Shown in pieces: positions 48,378-61,214 of a DNA stretch of 64,000 nucleotides. Below the pieces are notes generated by a model, which made no database searches, was not told the origin of the DNA, and saw nothing but the letters and a program-made list of their open reading frames with translations. The position numbers and the translations under genes are program-made. The stretch covers positions 1,178,001 through 1,242,000 of the forward strand of contig JAVHKY010000063.1 in assembly GCA_035079385.1 (NCBI GenBank), read 5' to 3'. This stretch comes from Aspidiotus rigidus (lineage: Eukaryota > Arthropoda > Insecta > Hemiptera > Diaspididae). Positions within the stretch are counted from its first letter, which is position 1; the number at the start of each line of letters is the position of its first letter.

Positions 48378-50935
48378 AATTGCTTCGAAGGTACTTGGAG
48401 TTAGAATGAAAAACGAAAAATGACTTGATTCACAGAAAAAAATATATATGCTTCATCCTCTGAACATAGGTACTGCGTAATGTTGAATTATTTGTTCGTG
48501 ATTGCTTTCAAATTAGGAAGTAAAGAAAAACCCATCTTGGATTCCTTTCCTATAATAAGGTCTTTTAATCAAGGTGAATGAAGTTGCCTATGTCACTATC
48601 TTATGAATTTGTTTTTTTTTTTTTATTACGTACATCAAACCAAAAAGGAAATAGGATTATGTCCAACGGGGGTGTAGGTGTATTTCATCGTTTTCAGTAT
48701 TATCTTTGGCAATGACATTTCAATGCAAAGGAAATTTTTGATGACCAATAGAAGATTTCGCTTGATTGAATCCAACAGTTAGGAGTCAAATGAAGAGGCA
48801 GACCGTTTTCTATACTTTATTCACCTTCATTTCGACCCTTACTGCTTTTATTAATTAATTTCTTTAAGCGAGAGAGATTTCCTGCAAATAATTAGTACTT
48901 TAATATTGAATACTAGAATTAATAAATAAATATAATGATAATTCTTATTTATTAAAAATTATTCAAAAATTATTATTAAATTCGAAATAATTTAATATTT
49001 ATTAAAGACAAAAAGACCTTGTAGTGATCCAATGACGATAATACTTATAATGCAAAATACAGTTTTTTAAATAAAAATACGTTGGTACCGTTATTTCATG
49101 TACACACACGGTGCGGTGTACCTAACTTAGTCGTGTGGTCAACAATTTAACGAAAAACATCACTTTGTCCTCCAGATTCATCTGCATTTACATTTGTAAC
49201 AAGGTCGTTGATTCAAACATTGATGACTGACAAATCGTTTGGTTGAGATAAAAATTTTTTGTCTTCATTTGGACATTTTTTTAATTGATGCTCGAAGGCT
49301 ATATGTTTGGTTGTATGAGAAAATTCACATTAAAAATGAAAATTGAAATAACTCTAATTTAGAAAATCGACGAAATATTTCCTAATAGACTCGGGCAAGT
49401 TTGAAAAAAAGGAAAGGAAGGTGAAAAATTACACGCATGAAATGAAGTAAGTGAGACAAAGGTAGGTATTGAAAGGTATACGGGAGATAGTATTAGGTAT
49501 GTTATTTTTTGAAAAAAATTATTTCGCTCAATAAAAAAGATGGTTTGGGCAGTGCAGTAAAGAATAATGAACATGTGAATAATGTTCGAGCAGTATTTTG
49601 ATCATAGTAATTCAAGCCGAATGAACAGTAATTGATTTATGATTTATCAATTACTTTTGCGAGAGGAAATAGAAGACTTGTGAGTATCGTAATGGTAGCA
49701 GATTGTTTAACAAAAATACATGAGCTACTTTACTCTAATCTTTTCTTCAAACATTTCCATATCATTTTTTACTTTTACTATTGTGCAAATGTACCTACAT
49801 TGCTCATTTCTTTTTGATCATCTTTTCTCTAGCTGTTTATCTCATTTCATCTCTTTGTTGTTCATTCAATTTATTGGAAGACAAGTCTTCCATATCATGA
49901 GTACCTATTTCTGAGGTACCGGTAACTAAGATGATAGACTATACATGATAAAATGATGAAATTGATATCCTCTTCGCGAATTATCTTAAATCAATAGATA
50001 GCTTTACAAGGTTTCTAATGGAAGTATTGTGATCGCGATTTTGTAAGTACCTAGGCCTAAGTACCTACAAAACAGTCGCGCAAGATCAACGACTGAATAC
50101 AAGATTAACTTAAAAGAGATTATATAAATCCGTCAGTTTGAATGTTGAATTCTCTTCATCTTTGAACTGATTATACATTATCTACTTATCTATATTATAA
50201 GTAACTTATAAGTCTTCAAGAAAAGTGATATGGTAAATTAGGTATTGTATTTCATATAAAACCCAATCCAGAACAATCTACAACATGCATGATTTGGTGT
50301 ATGAAAAAAATCCTAATGTTCTTTATTTGAATGCTGTAAGAGGAACAAGCAGTGCATTGCCAAATTTTATAACTCTGTTTTAAATCTTTTAGTCCATGTT
50401 ATTTGTATTGTTGAATAAAACTACAGTGATGAATCCATAAATTGTATGGTGGATAGAGCTTGGATCCAAGAAAAAATAGCACTATTTACTCTGGCATCAT
50501 TGAGAATCGCTGGGATTTAGTACATCTCCAAATGATGGAAAGACTGTTCATGCTGGATTGAATGCACCCTTTACACCTAATCTTCAAAGTAGATTGGCTC
50601 GAGTATTGAGGACTTTGTCTTGATTATATGCATGAATATTCAATTGGAAATAAGTGTACATGTATTGCAATCAATAATACCGGTACTCACAAAAATATTA
50701 CAAATAGTAATCAGTTGATGCGTACCTAGCTTTGTAATCCTTCTTGGAGGTGATGTCTGACAAACATAACCCTTGTACAAAGAGGTAAAAATATATTTTT
50801 TTATGTGTTGGTAAAACTGGTCATAGTCATTTCTACTGGTAAATGTAATATTTTGGGCTCATATTCATGACGTCGAGCATATTTTATTGAATGCGACATA
50901 ACAATACATTTTTAGGAAATTAGGTTTTCAAAGCT
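48378..50935. other. Unannotated stretch with weak coding-like patches
   Basis: A T-run lies at 48609-48624. Around 50287-50620 short frames such as LVYEKNPNVLYLNAVRGTSS and FSTSPNDGKTVHAGLNAPFT look protein-like but switch frame and lack a known family; they may be a decayed gene. Confidence 0.35.
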
Positions 50936-50942
50936 TTGGTAA

Positions 50943-51023
50943 GTAGTAGATATGTTCATAGACTGCAAATTTCCCACAAGAATTGCGGGAAATTTGCAAT
51001 CTATGAACATATGTATGATCTAC
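50943..51023. repeat. Long hairpin with 35-bp arms
   Basis: ATATGTTCATAGACTGCAAA on the left pairs with the inverted right arm ATATGTTCATAGATTGCAAA, continuing through TTTCCC, with a loop of about 11 bases. An ATAACAATACAT dodecamer occurs at both 50898 and 51026, flanking the hairpin and its leader. It could be a tiny inserted element or a hairpin RNA source. Confidence 0.7.
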
Positions 51024-51029
51024 CTATAA

Positions 51030-51769
51030 CAATACATAATGGCGATTGGAAGTGCAAGTGCGTTAATTTTTACAACGAAGCGGTCAAGCTAAATGTAAAT
51101 GAATCGGGGAAAATAATAATTAGGCAACTAGTGAAGCTGTCGAAGAATTATGTGAATTGTATAATCAAAGTGTATCTATTAATTTATTGCAAACCTCACA
51201 AAATATATAATGAGTTATATTCAACTACTAGTGAGTACGTAGTTAATTGAAACGCGCGTAAAGGAAGAAGAAGAGTGATCAAAAGTAGAAGAATATTTGT
51301 TAGAACAACGGCTGCATCAATATGAATCTGATTTCTGATATTGTGATAGTCAGGCTATATCTTTGCAATTACTATTGCTGTTTGAAGTTTTATAATCTTT
51401 CTACATGCCTATGTTTAACTACTTCCCCACTCATGAAACTATGAGCAATTATTTTCTGCCAATATCATATTTTTATAAAGCTGAAAATATTTCTATTATA
51501 ATTTTTTTTCAGTTTTTCTTTCCATTTTTTAAATTATGATTTTCCTCCCAGTACCTACGTCATTGTCTACAAATACGAGCAATTATTCTTTATTAGCGTC
51601 CGTTGCCTCGTCGCTCGCGTCGACGACAGCCGCGAGCAATAATTTTGAGAGTGACAGACAATTTTTTCCGGAAAAAAAAAAAAAAAGAACAAATTCCGAA
51701 GAAAAGTATTCATAACGACCGGCGAAACTACTACGGAAATGAGACTATGTTCCATTTACCGGCAAAAAG
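51030..51769. other. Unannotated stretch
   Basis: The open frame reaching 51250 (NGDWKCKCVNFYNEAVKLNV region) is without a known domain. An A-run is present at 51674-51687. Confidence 0.35.
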
Positions 51770-52158
51770 CAAGGGTGGTAAGCAATTCGATTTTAAGGCT
51801 TAAGCTTAAGGCTTGAACTTGAAGAAGAATTTCTTTTTGCTTAAACTTGACGCTGAAACTTGAAATAAAATTTTGTTTTGCTTAAACTTGAGGCTTATTT
51901 AAGATTTACGAGTTTCAACCTAAGACTTGAGCTTAAAGCTTGAAGCTGAAAGGACAAAATATGTTTTCGATGGAAAAAACAAATATATTTTCGCCTTTTT
52001 TAAGTTTTAAGCTTTTATTTTGCTTATTAAATCACTTAATTAAGCGAATGGAAAATCGTTTCGCTTATTAAGTCACTTAATTAACCAAATGAAAAATCGT
52101 TTCGCTTTACTTTATTTACAGCTTAAAACTTAAATAAAACTTAAGCTTACCACCCTTG
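51770..52158. mobile_element. hAT-like MITE with CTTAAG-rich body
   Basis: Termini CAAGGGTGGTAAGC and GCTTACCACCCTTG are perfect 14-base inverted repeats. Flanking octamers GCAAAAAG (51762) and CCGAAAAG (52159) agree at 6 of 8 positions, consistent with an old hAT target duplication. The body is a mosaic of AAGCTTAAG/CTTGAAGCTTA words that could fold into many hairpins. Confidence 0.7.
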
Positions 52159-55145
52159 CCGAAAAGGAGAGAAACTACCTCTGTCAACAGATATAGGTAT
52201 TTTGTTTTGTCGATACTAAATTTCTTCTCTTCAAAAAAATGTCTTGTTGCAAAGTACAGAATACCCTGATGGATACTATTATTGAAACTCAAAATTGGTT
52301 AGGCGATATACTAATCAGTTGGTATGCTCACAATCAATAATACAGGGTACTTACATATCTAAATTTTTGATAGTTGACTTGTGTCACAGTATCGCATCTC
52401 ATTCGACTGGGGATTGTGGGAAACAAGTCCAATTTCTATCTCCCCTATTGAATTCTGTTGGAAGCTTTAAAGATACTGCGGGTAACTTAAAGTGAAGGCC
52501 TTTATTTAACGATTGTATATTTCACAACTGAAAGTACACACTATTACCACTGATTTTCTACTGTAGGTTTTTCTGTCTATCCTAAACTATAATGTTGAAA
52601 CTGAAACGATAATCACCCCAACAGATAAATCTGTCGTAAACTTTCTACATAATTTCGGAGATATTTCAAACGTCGCAAACAATTTCTACGCAAAGACCCC
52701 CTTTAGCCTCTGAGGTTCCCTAAAAATCAGATTCTCGCCCCCAACAAATTTTTCACGAGCAAAAAATAGGACCGACCTAAAATTGAACACCACACCATTG
52801 ATTTATAAGTAGTCTAGGCAAACTGATGTGTCAAAATCTTTCAGACAATAACACGGGTCAGATAAGTACTTATATCATTGATTAGTTAGGTACTTGAACG
52901 AACGCTGATATCTTATGGGTCTTAAACTTATTCAACCTGAGTTCATTCTAAAGATAAATGTAGACTTCAAACATCCAATAGAACTTCATCTCTCCGCAAG
53001 AGGTCAGTGAAATTGACGCTGCAGGTACAAAACTTGGAAAATTTCAAGAAAGAGGATCTGGATTGAGCATATTCTTGAAATAGTGTTTAAATTTGCGAAA
53101 ATACAACGAGGATTAAGAAAATTTTCAGTATAAAGATCCATGAGAGTTGTAGCTATATCAGGTAGTCAATTTTGCAAGCTACCTACGTAAATTCATTGGT
53201 TTTTACGCCGAGTAAAAGCACCGTCACGTCGCGTCGTAGTGAAAATTATAAAAGTATCGCATTATACAGTAAGTTGGTATACATTATTATCCAGCGTAAA
53301 TAATGTTGTAGGCACACAGGAACTATGACCGTACTCAGTGGTGGCTGCGTGGCCGAGAGACTAATAATATTACTACCGTAAGTCTTCACCTCGGCAATAA
53401 AGAATGTTAATCGCTTTAGAAGTAAGTTAGCCCGGGTATATTAATAAGTATGCGGTCATTACCAACTTTAAATATCTATCTATTTATCCGCTCGTACCTA
53501 CATACTATACTCCTTCTTTTTCGATGTAGAAACCGAATTTGACTTTAAAAACGTTATAAAGCGTTCTAATGGCGGCTATATAAACACTATTTTTATGTCC
53601 AAAATAATATAATTGCGTTTAAATAAAAACGAAATCGCTATTATCAGCGGGGTATTCGAGAAACTCGCCGAAAAAGAGAATATTTTTCAAACCAGTTCGT
53701 GTAAACGTTCACATAATAAGTTCAATGAATAAATGTACAGGTTACATATGATTTCGTTGTGTTCTGTCCAATGTATACGGCGGATATTATGTGCGTCCTA
53801 TACGTATATAATGCAATCCTTTCCCTCTTTTCAAAAAGAGTAAGAAGTCCTAATATATAGAAAATGGGGGTTAAATATGTACTCTTATCATGATTTTATT
53901 TTCTGCAAAGACGGATGATTGAAACATCGAGAACATGTGCTCTACAGTACAGAGTAAAGTAAGGCGAAGACAGATAGGTATACCCTATAATCGTGGTGCT
54001 CATACGCGAGAGTATTTTATATCACTTATTCAGGATAATTTCCTAATTTACTATAATATAGGCTTAAATAAGTGCACTGTGCGCTACCCTCATCGAATTT
54101 GTGTATACTTCATTGATACAGGACGTGCGTAATTATTTGTCTGATGCACTAAATTGTAATCTCGTACCTATACCTATACATAATTAGGCAAGTGCCACCG
54201 CGTATCAGATCAATATCAAGGAAATAATTTCGTATCTCATGCTTCGTCTTCTATCTTTCATTATAGTGTATCGCTCTTTTGTGTTTGTAGGCTTGGATTT
54301 TAGGTTGGCATGTATAGAGAGAAAATTAAATATATTATATAGTGTACGTATGTGCCGCGTCTCAACGCCGAAGCGACGTTTTTACGGATCCACAGCATTA
54401 CTGAGGACGTGCGCATCAACTAATCGCGTCAACATTTTTAATATACTAATTTATAGTCCATCATTTATATAATTATGAAATGAAACGAAAATATAGTTTT
54501 AATAATCCGTATATTTAATGTAGGTACTTTATAAACGCAAACGGCTGCGCGTATCCATTCACATCGCGCCGCGCCGCTTTGCCGTTCGGACATCAACGTC
54601 GGCCAGCGTTATACACTAATATGTAAGACTGCTGATGAACATAAATATTATATGTACTTACGTATTATACGTGCTCAGTTGTATAGAAAACTATACTAGT
54701 ATTAAAGCATCGAGACAGCGCACATATTAAATTCGATTTTGTACGAAATATATCCAGTTGTAGGCTATATTTTGAGTATATAAACACAAATGAATTCGTA
54801 CATAAACGATGGTTGGACGTTCACACATTTTATACACACTTATGCGGTTTTTATATTTATTATATCATAGTATAGACGTAACCATACAATGGGATCTCGG
54901 ATATATAGTAGTAGGAATAGAAATAAGCAGATGTTCTTTTCTTTTAGAGGTACTGATCTCCAAACGTTGTATAGGTACGTAATTATGTGTGTATATTACA
55001 CTTGTCTCATTTGCTGATAGTTAGTATATATACATAAACAAATATAATGTAGATCATCATGAAGACACAAGTCCACAAGTTGTGCTTATGATTTCTTGGC
55101 ACTATCTCACATACCTAATAATGTACCAACATTTATTGTATTAAC

Positions 55146-55146
<1 letters not shown>
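52159..55146. other. Unannotated A+T-rich stretch
   Basis: No gene recognised. A 27-bp candidate micro-exon (54947-54973, acceptor TTCTTTTCTTTTAG and donor GTACGT) was seen but is too short to call. Confidence 0.4.

Positions 55147-55183
<37 letters not shown>
55146..55183. repeat. (TA)n microsatellite
   Basis: About 19 TA units. Confidence 0.95.
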
Positions 55184-55186
<3 letters not shown>

Positions 55187-55311
55187 CCTATATTGCATTG
55201 TGGGGAAACGATTTGCTTTTGGTAGCTATGTACTGAACAATTACACAACAATAGAAAGACAATTTCTGCGATAATAAGGGGAATGTAATCATCTATTTAC
55301 TTGATTTCCAG

Positions 55312-56389
55312 GAACCGAGACTAGCGTTGGGATCATCGTTATCACCGATACTGGCGGAGATATTCAGGAATGGCATGCAAAACAAGTTATCAAAGAGCAG
55401 GAAGTTCAGGAACTCGATCAAACACTGGGCCATATATGTATTGTACATGATGTCATAATTGTGCACTTAGGCACCCATAGACAGGTGGATCAAATCCTTA
55501 TTGAAACGAGTAGCGGTGAACAAAAGTATCAAATTCAAAGTAGAAAAGGGCAATGAGATCATCGACTATTTTGACTTAACAGTCACGCTGGCGAATAACC
55601 AGATTGAACACAAAATCTACAGGAAGCCGACGCACACAAACTCCATTATCCCAAATGAATCATGCCACTACCCCAGGCACAAGTTAGTGGCAATCCAGAA
55701 CTACTGCTACCGGCCAATTTCTGTCCTGAAGGAGAATGAAATGAAGAGGAGAGAAATATAGATAGTAAAGCAGATGGTACAAGCCAACGGCTACCATAGA
55801 TGTGTAGTGGAAGGAATCGTTGGGAAAATGGTAGCTAAGGAGAATCCATGATGGCACAACGAGAAAGTACTCCGGATTGATACCATACATAAGAAAGTAC
55901 ACAAATAAGGTGACAGAGGCATTCAACGGCTACAATGTGAATGTGGGTATCCATAATAAGTCACTTATGGTGAAGAGAATCAGCAATGATCAGACGGAAG
56001 AAAGGGACTAGAAAAGCTTGAGCTGAGGGTAACAGCTCAGTTGTGAGCAGTGCAAAGGTATCTACATTGGTGAGACTGGGAGAAAGTTCAAGATCAGGAA
56101 GAGGGAGTACAAAATATTGAGGGGGAAAGAAGATGGGAGGACACGGTTTGGTGAACACTGTAACAAAGAGCAACACAATGGGGAAGAGATATTTGAAGTC
56201 ATACATATAGAGAATCGTACAAAGAGAAGAAAACTCTGGGAACAGATGGAGATTGCAAAGACAAAGAGGAAGAAAGCCAGCCTCTTGAACAATGTAATCA
56301 CGTTTGACAGCGAAAAATTATTCAGCGTGGTGATTGGGCACTATAGGAAAAGAGCCAATAAAAATGTAGCACAATGGTCAACAGAGTGA
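55312..56389 (+). pseudogene. Penelope-like element: RT plus GIY-YIG endonuclease, broken
   Basis: The first frame reads EPRLALGSSLSPILAEIF, a Penelope RT fingerprint. The catalytic YVDD box near 55436-55455 is split by a frameshift: YV is in one frame and DVIIVHLGTHRQVDQILIE in another. From 55501 comes SIKFKVEKGNEIIDYFDLTV, HKIYRKPTHTNSIIPNESCH and a stop at 55759. The next 280 bp contain several stops. From 56042 a single frame reads CEQCKGIYIGETGRKFKIRK, RTRFGEHCNKEQHNGEEIF and LLNNVITFDSEKLFS, the GIY-YIG endonuclease, intact to 56389. An acceptor-like TTGATTTCCAG lies just before 55312; Penelope elements are known to keep introns. The RT is inactive. Confidence 0.85.
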
Positions 56390-56624
56390 ACCAACCACAA
56401 AGCAGCATGTCATAGCCAATAAGAATACAGTTAGTATGTTCTAAGAACAAAACAATCACAACAAAGTATTGTTATAGCTAATATAATCACAGTTTTATAC
56501 TATGAGAACTCATGTTTGAGACCTTCTTCTAAATGACGATGCGACGGGATATTACTCAAAAGTCTCTTGTAAGCTAATTAATAAAGTAGATTGTACACTT
56601 GAGAAATTTTTTAAATTCTGTTTT

Positions 56625-57450
56625 TTTTAGACCGACTTTCTGTAGAAAAGCGAGCAGTACACCCATCGCAGTTGTGACAGGGGGGTAGATTTTCTTGACG
56701 TTTTAGAGGTTGTAGATCATCACCACGTCATTAAAGAAATTATATATGGATCAAAATTTGTCCAGGCTTCTCCTCCGAGACTACTGGACGGATTTTTTTG
56801 AAACTCTACCAAGTTATATAGTGTTACATAGGTAGTTGAGCACCTGCACTCTTCTCTTACGATTGGATGAGTAGTTCCTGAGATATACTCAATTTAAAAA
56901 AAATCCCAGTCCTATAACTCTAATATGGTTTGTTATATATTTTTTTTAATATTGATATATTGTAATTCACTTAATTATCTAAAAACGTAAAGGTGAAAAT
57001 TTGGTATTGATACAATGCCTGCTCCGTGAGAAATCTCAAATTGAAGCGTGAACTAATTTGAGGAAATTTGAAAATACTCAAGCTACAAATACTTTGTAGT
57101 ATTGCACCTGCTTTCGTTACGGAGAGCGAAGAGTAACCTTTGATTACGTAGATTGGCAGGGATGCTCTTATGGCCAGGTACCCTGTTGAAGAATATTGAA
57201 ATATAGTTGCCATAGAAGGTACCGATGAGAGCGAGTGTAAATACAATTTATGAGTGAATGAAGAGACGAGTGGCTGGGGATAATATTAAATGGTGCTAGA
57301 GAATCGGAGATGATCAAGAATGAATTTGAGGTGCGAGAGATGGTAAGGATGTGTGAGTCTTATTGAGATAACGATTTACAGAATAAGTTGGAGTACTAAA
57401 GTTAAGGCAATGCTTAATTGCAGGTAGAGGTGAAAAGTTGTATAATTTTT
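56625..57450 (+). mobile_element. Helentron-derived element, copy 3
   Basis: Starts TTTAGACCGACTTTCTGTAG, passes through ACACCCATCGCAGTTGTGAC and CTCCTCCGAGACTACTGGAC, and ends GAGGTGAAAAGTTGTATAAT plus a T-run. It shares about 540 bp at its 5' side with copy 4 and a GATGATCAAGAATGAATT phrase near its 3' side. The 3' palindrome is lost. Confidence 0.65.
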
Positions 57451-57976
57451 TTTTCTTCCTCTCATCTTCTTTCTCTTCTACTTACTTCGTTTCTGTTCTT
57501 TTATTTTTATCTATTTATTTTTTTCTTTTATTCTCGCATGCATTTCCTCAAAAGACATTTTCCCGATGCATATCAAAAAAAAATATAGTGGTTTCTTCTT
57601 TCTCTATGCATTTGTATTATTGTTTTTTTTGGGGCTCACGTCTTTGCGGATACTCAACTTTCTGAAATCTTCCGAATATCTATAGTAAGTTAATTGTGGC
57701 TTAGGTAGGTAACCTAGACTTTCTTATTACTTAGCCTAGACGAATAATTTTCGGAGTACGCGGACGCATACGTACGATTTCTGATAATGTACCCCAGATA
57801 AAAGTGATAGTGGGTTCCTCGCTAAAAAGGATATCATATTGAATAATACTCGCTTTTTGCTTCTACTTCATCACCTTACTCGTAGTTCCGTCTTCTTCTA
57901 AAATTTACGTAGATTCTGATGGTTAATGAAGACTCTTCTCATTATCTTTTCGCACCTCCGTCAGAAGTCAGAACTA
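57451..57976. other. Unannotated stretch
   Basis: T-rich sequence at 57448-57530; nothing else recognised. Confidence 0.4.
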
Positions 57977-58218
57977 CACTCATAGAAATACTTTAGTACT
58001 TATTCCTAAAATACTCGAATAAACTGAGGACAGTAGCTATTTTGTGAATCATTACTATAATTTTTACTTCTCATCACGATATTTTTAGTCAATGTTAATG
58101 ATCTCTCTACTCATCATTACTACAATGGAAAAATTTGTATGAGTTACTAAAAACAAACGTTGTGAGTGCTAAAATTTTAGGAATCAGTTCTATGTCCAAT
58201 ACAAAATTTCTATGAGTC
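57977..58218. mobile_element. TA-flanked MITE, CACTCATAGAAAT termini
   Basis: Left end CACTCATAGAAATAC and inverted right end GACTCATAGAAATTTTG, with TA outside both ends (57975-57976 and 58219-58220). It is 242 bp, nearly the length of the 4353-4595 element, and a plausible relative. Confidence 0.6.
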
Positions 58219-59067
58219 TAGAAAAACGAACTTTATTATCATTGGATGAAAAATAAATCATGTGAATTCCAACCAAAGCTCAACATTGATTTCTCTCTTT
58301 TAGGTCTTTGTGGCTCGTGTCCAGTTAGAATTTGTGCAGCTTTTCTATTTTGACGAAGATTTTTTCTTTAGAAATGTATCAAATTCTATACTATTCGAAA
58401 ATTCAAGCCAAGAGAGGGATATTGAATGAATGTACGAAGCATCTACGATGTGAAAACTTGTCTTTAAAATTTTTCACATGCTGAGTTTATAGCTTCCCTT
58501 TTCATTTTTTTTTTTTTTTTATGTGTAGTCTGTCATAGCCACAAGTACATGGTGCAGCATATAGACGTTGAACTGCATAGTATCGTGCACGAAAAAACAA
58601 TATACTTATTATAGTAGTTTTCTATGCGAGATTTTTGCGTGACTGTTGGCCACTGTTCGAATATTTTATAATTCACCTCGTTAATTACGCGATCCTTTTC
58701 ACTATACAGTTGAATAATTTTATGTACGTACACGCAGCTACGTGAAAACAGAGTAAACTATCTACCTATATGTATACATATCTATTATATATGTATATAT
58801 TATTTATATTTGTATATGTATACGTATAGTATATACCTTATTAATTATTCGTCCCTTGATAAGCTCCCTGAGAGCTCACCGTTATGATACGTCCTGAATT
58901 TAATTTTAACAAACTTATGATTTCATTATCTCAGGTGTACATATTATATTGATGTCGTCATCATTATTAAAATATCATATCATAGAAGTTTAATACGTGA
59001 TGAAGATTTTTTTACCAAGTGTTCACTTATATTGATGTAATCTGCCCAAGCTGACGACTACTTTCTC
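58219..59067. other. Unannotated A+T-rich stretch
   Basis: A T-run at 58505-58520 and TATATA-rich sequence near 58765-58835. No gene. Confidence 0.45.
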
Positions 59068-61107
59068 TTTTACCGACTTTTCGTAGAAAAGCGAGTATTA
59101 CACCCGTCACAGTTGTGGCAGAAAGGGGGGGGGGGAATTGACTTTCTCGACGTTTTAGAGGTCATAGATCATCGCTACGTCATTAAAAAAATTTCAGGTT
59201 TCCTTATATTATATATATATGGACCAAAATTTGTCCGGACTTCTCCTCCGAGACTACTGGATGGATTTTCTTGAAACTTAGTCAAGTTGTAGGGTTATAT
59301 CTGAAGTTGTGCACCTGCATTTCTTTTGACGATCGGATCAGTAGTTCTCCAGATATACCCAATTTAAAAAAAAAAATTCCCCACTCCTATAACTCTGATA
59401 TGGTTTGTTCAATTTTTTTCAAATGTTGATATATTGTAATTTACATATCTAAGAATGTAATTGTGAACTTTTGGTGTTGATACGATTGAGAAATCTCAAA
59501 TTGAAGCGTGAACTAATTTGATGAAATTTGCAAATATTCGAGCTACTAATATTTTGTAGTACTAAGCTACAAGTAGTCGCTTTCGTCATCAAAAGTGAAG
59601 GGTAACCTTTGATTACGTAGATTGTCAGTATAGTTGTAGCATAGTAGTTTTATTCATTTTTTGGGTTACCTGTTCACACATGTAAAGATACGCTCTTTAT
59701 GAATGAATTTTAAGGATATGTTCGTTTTTCATGAATGAATGTTATGTAAGGATGTGCTATAGTATTGGTGAGCAATCCTTTGCGTATAATCTTTCATGTT
59801 TCATTTTATTTCTTTTCTTTTAATTTTTTTTTCAATTAATGAGCTAATAAGAGCCTGTCATTAGGGAGTTATAATAAGCTTGGTGCTGTTATTGAGTTCA
59901 GATGTGGGAGAGGGAATGAGAGCGCATGAGAGAAGCATAAGATGACGGATGAGAAGTGTATGTGTGTGTGAGTCTGGGGTGACTGATTCTGTGGCTAACC
60001 CTTAGTCACACTCTGTGGCAACAACATGAGACTACGCGAGGTACACAACTTAGTTTTCAATAACACTTCAATTCCAACATCAAATTCTTTTGAAATACTC
60101 CGGTTTAAGGTGGGGCTTATAATTACGCGATGTTCTTGCTCCCATGCTTGCAAAATGGGATGGGGTGGTTGCTATTGCATAACTCTTTTGAGTTTCCATC
60201 CATAAGTGTGCGCTTTTAATTCTCTTAAAGATAACATTTTTCAAGGAAAAAGTTTTTTATACGTATGTGCAAGGACGACACAGTTTTGAAAATAAAAAGA
60301 GGCTTTTCCCGCCTCTTTTTATTTTCAATAACATTTTTCGGTTATTCTCTCATAGATTGCGATGAGAGCGTGAATACAAATTATGATTGCATGAAGAGAA
60401 GAGCAGCTGGAAATAACAAAGAATGATGCTCGGGAGTTGGAGATGATCAAGAATGAATTATGAGTAGAGGGATGAGAGATGGGGAGGATGATATATGTAA
60501 GCCTCATTGAGAGAAAATTTATAGAATAAGTTGGAGTTATGAAGAAAGGACTTAGGCGAAATTATGACTTGTAGGCAGAGGTAAAAATTATTGCATTTTT
60601 TAATTTACATTTAGATTTCTTTTAGATTGACGAGTTACTAAGAGAGTGGGAGCTCAGTGGTTTTGAAAAGTGAAGATGTGGAAAAAGAAATTTAATTGTT
60701 GGAAGAATTGAAAGATGTTCACAAAAGTCATCTGATAGTGCTTCTATGTGATTGTGAGAGATCAGTCAGAAGTTCGGGAGTAAAACTAATTTGGGACAGG
60801 AGAAGATATGTTGAATGAGGGAGGTATCAGAATCGCAATGAGAGCATGAAAGAAGGATATAAGTGATGAGATGGGTGTGTGTGTGAGTCTACAACGACTA
60901 ACATTAAAAGATGCTTGAGAATCGGAGATGATCAACTTGATCAAGAATGAATTAGAGGCAAGAGATGGTGAGGATGTGTGTATCTTATTGAGAAAACGAT
61001 TCATTGAATAAATTGGAGTACTAGAGTTAAAGTTTAAGCAAAAAACTTGATTGTAGATACAGGTGAAAAGTCGTGTGTTGCTTACGCGGCTGCGTAAGCA
61101 TTTTTTA
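59068..61107 (+). mobile_element. Helentron-derived element, copy 4 (longest)
   Basis: Starts TTTACCGACTTTTCGTAGAA (internal CTTTTC-GTA-GAAAAG hairpin), then GAGTATTACACCCGTCACAG. It ends with GGTGAAAAGTCGTG, the inverse of the 5' CGACTTTTC, followed by the palindrome TGCTTACGCGGCTGCGTAAG and a T-run. This is the DINE-1/HINE arrangement. A second, partial 3'-like block (GATGATCAAGAATGAATT, then AGAGGTAAAAATTATTGC) at 60440-60600 suggests internal duplication. No Rep or helicase was seen. Confidence 0.7.
60287..60327. repeat. Perfect 17-bp stem-loop
   Basis: TGAAAATAAAAAGAGGC and its exact complement are separated by the 7-base loop TTTTCCC, inside Helentron-derived copy 4. Confidence 0.9.
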
Positions 61108-61214
61108 TATTGTCTTGGTTTGACGCAAGCCAAACTGTGGCAATGATTCCTCATCACTATTATAAAAAATGAGAAATGGCAACGAGATCCTTCTGATTCG
61201 CCTATATATAACAA

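Noticed and set aside
53340..53400. tRNA-Ser/Leu-like start (TGCGTGGCCGAGAGAC)
   Set aside because: The A box is plausible, but no B box or paired acceptor stem follows.
54947..54973. 27-bp micro-exon with good acceptor and GTACGT donor
   Set aside because: Too short to judge; two of three frames are open by chance alone.
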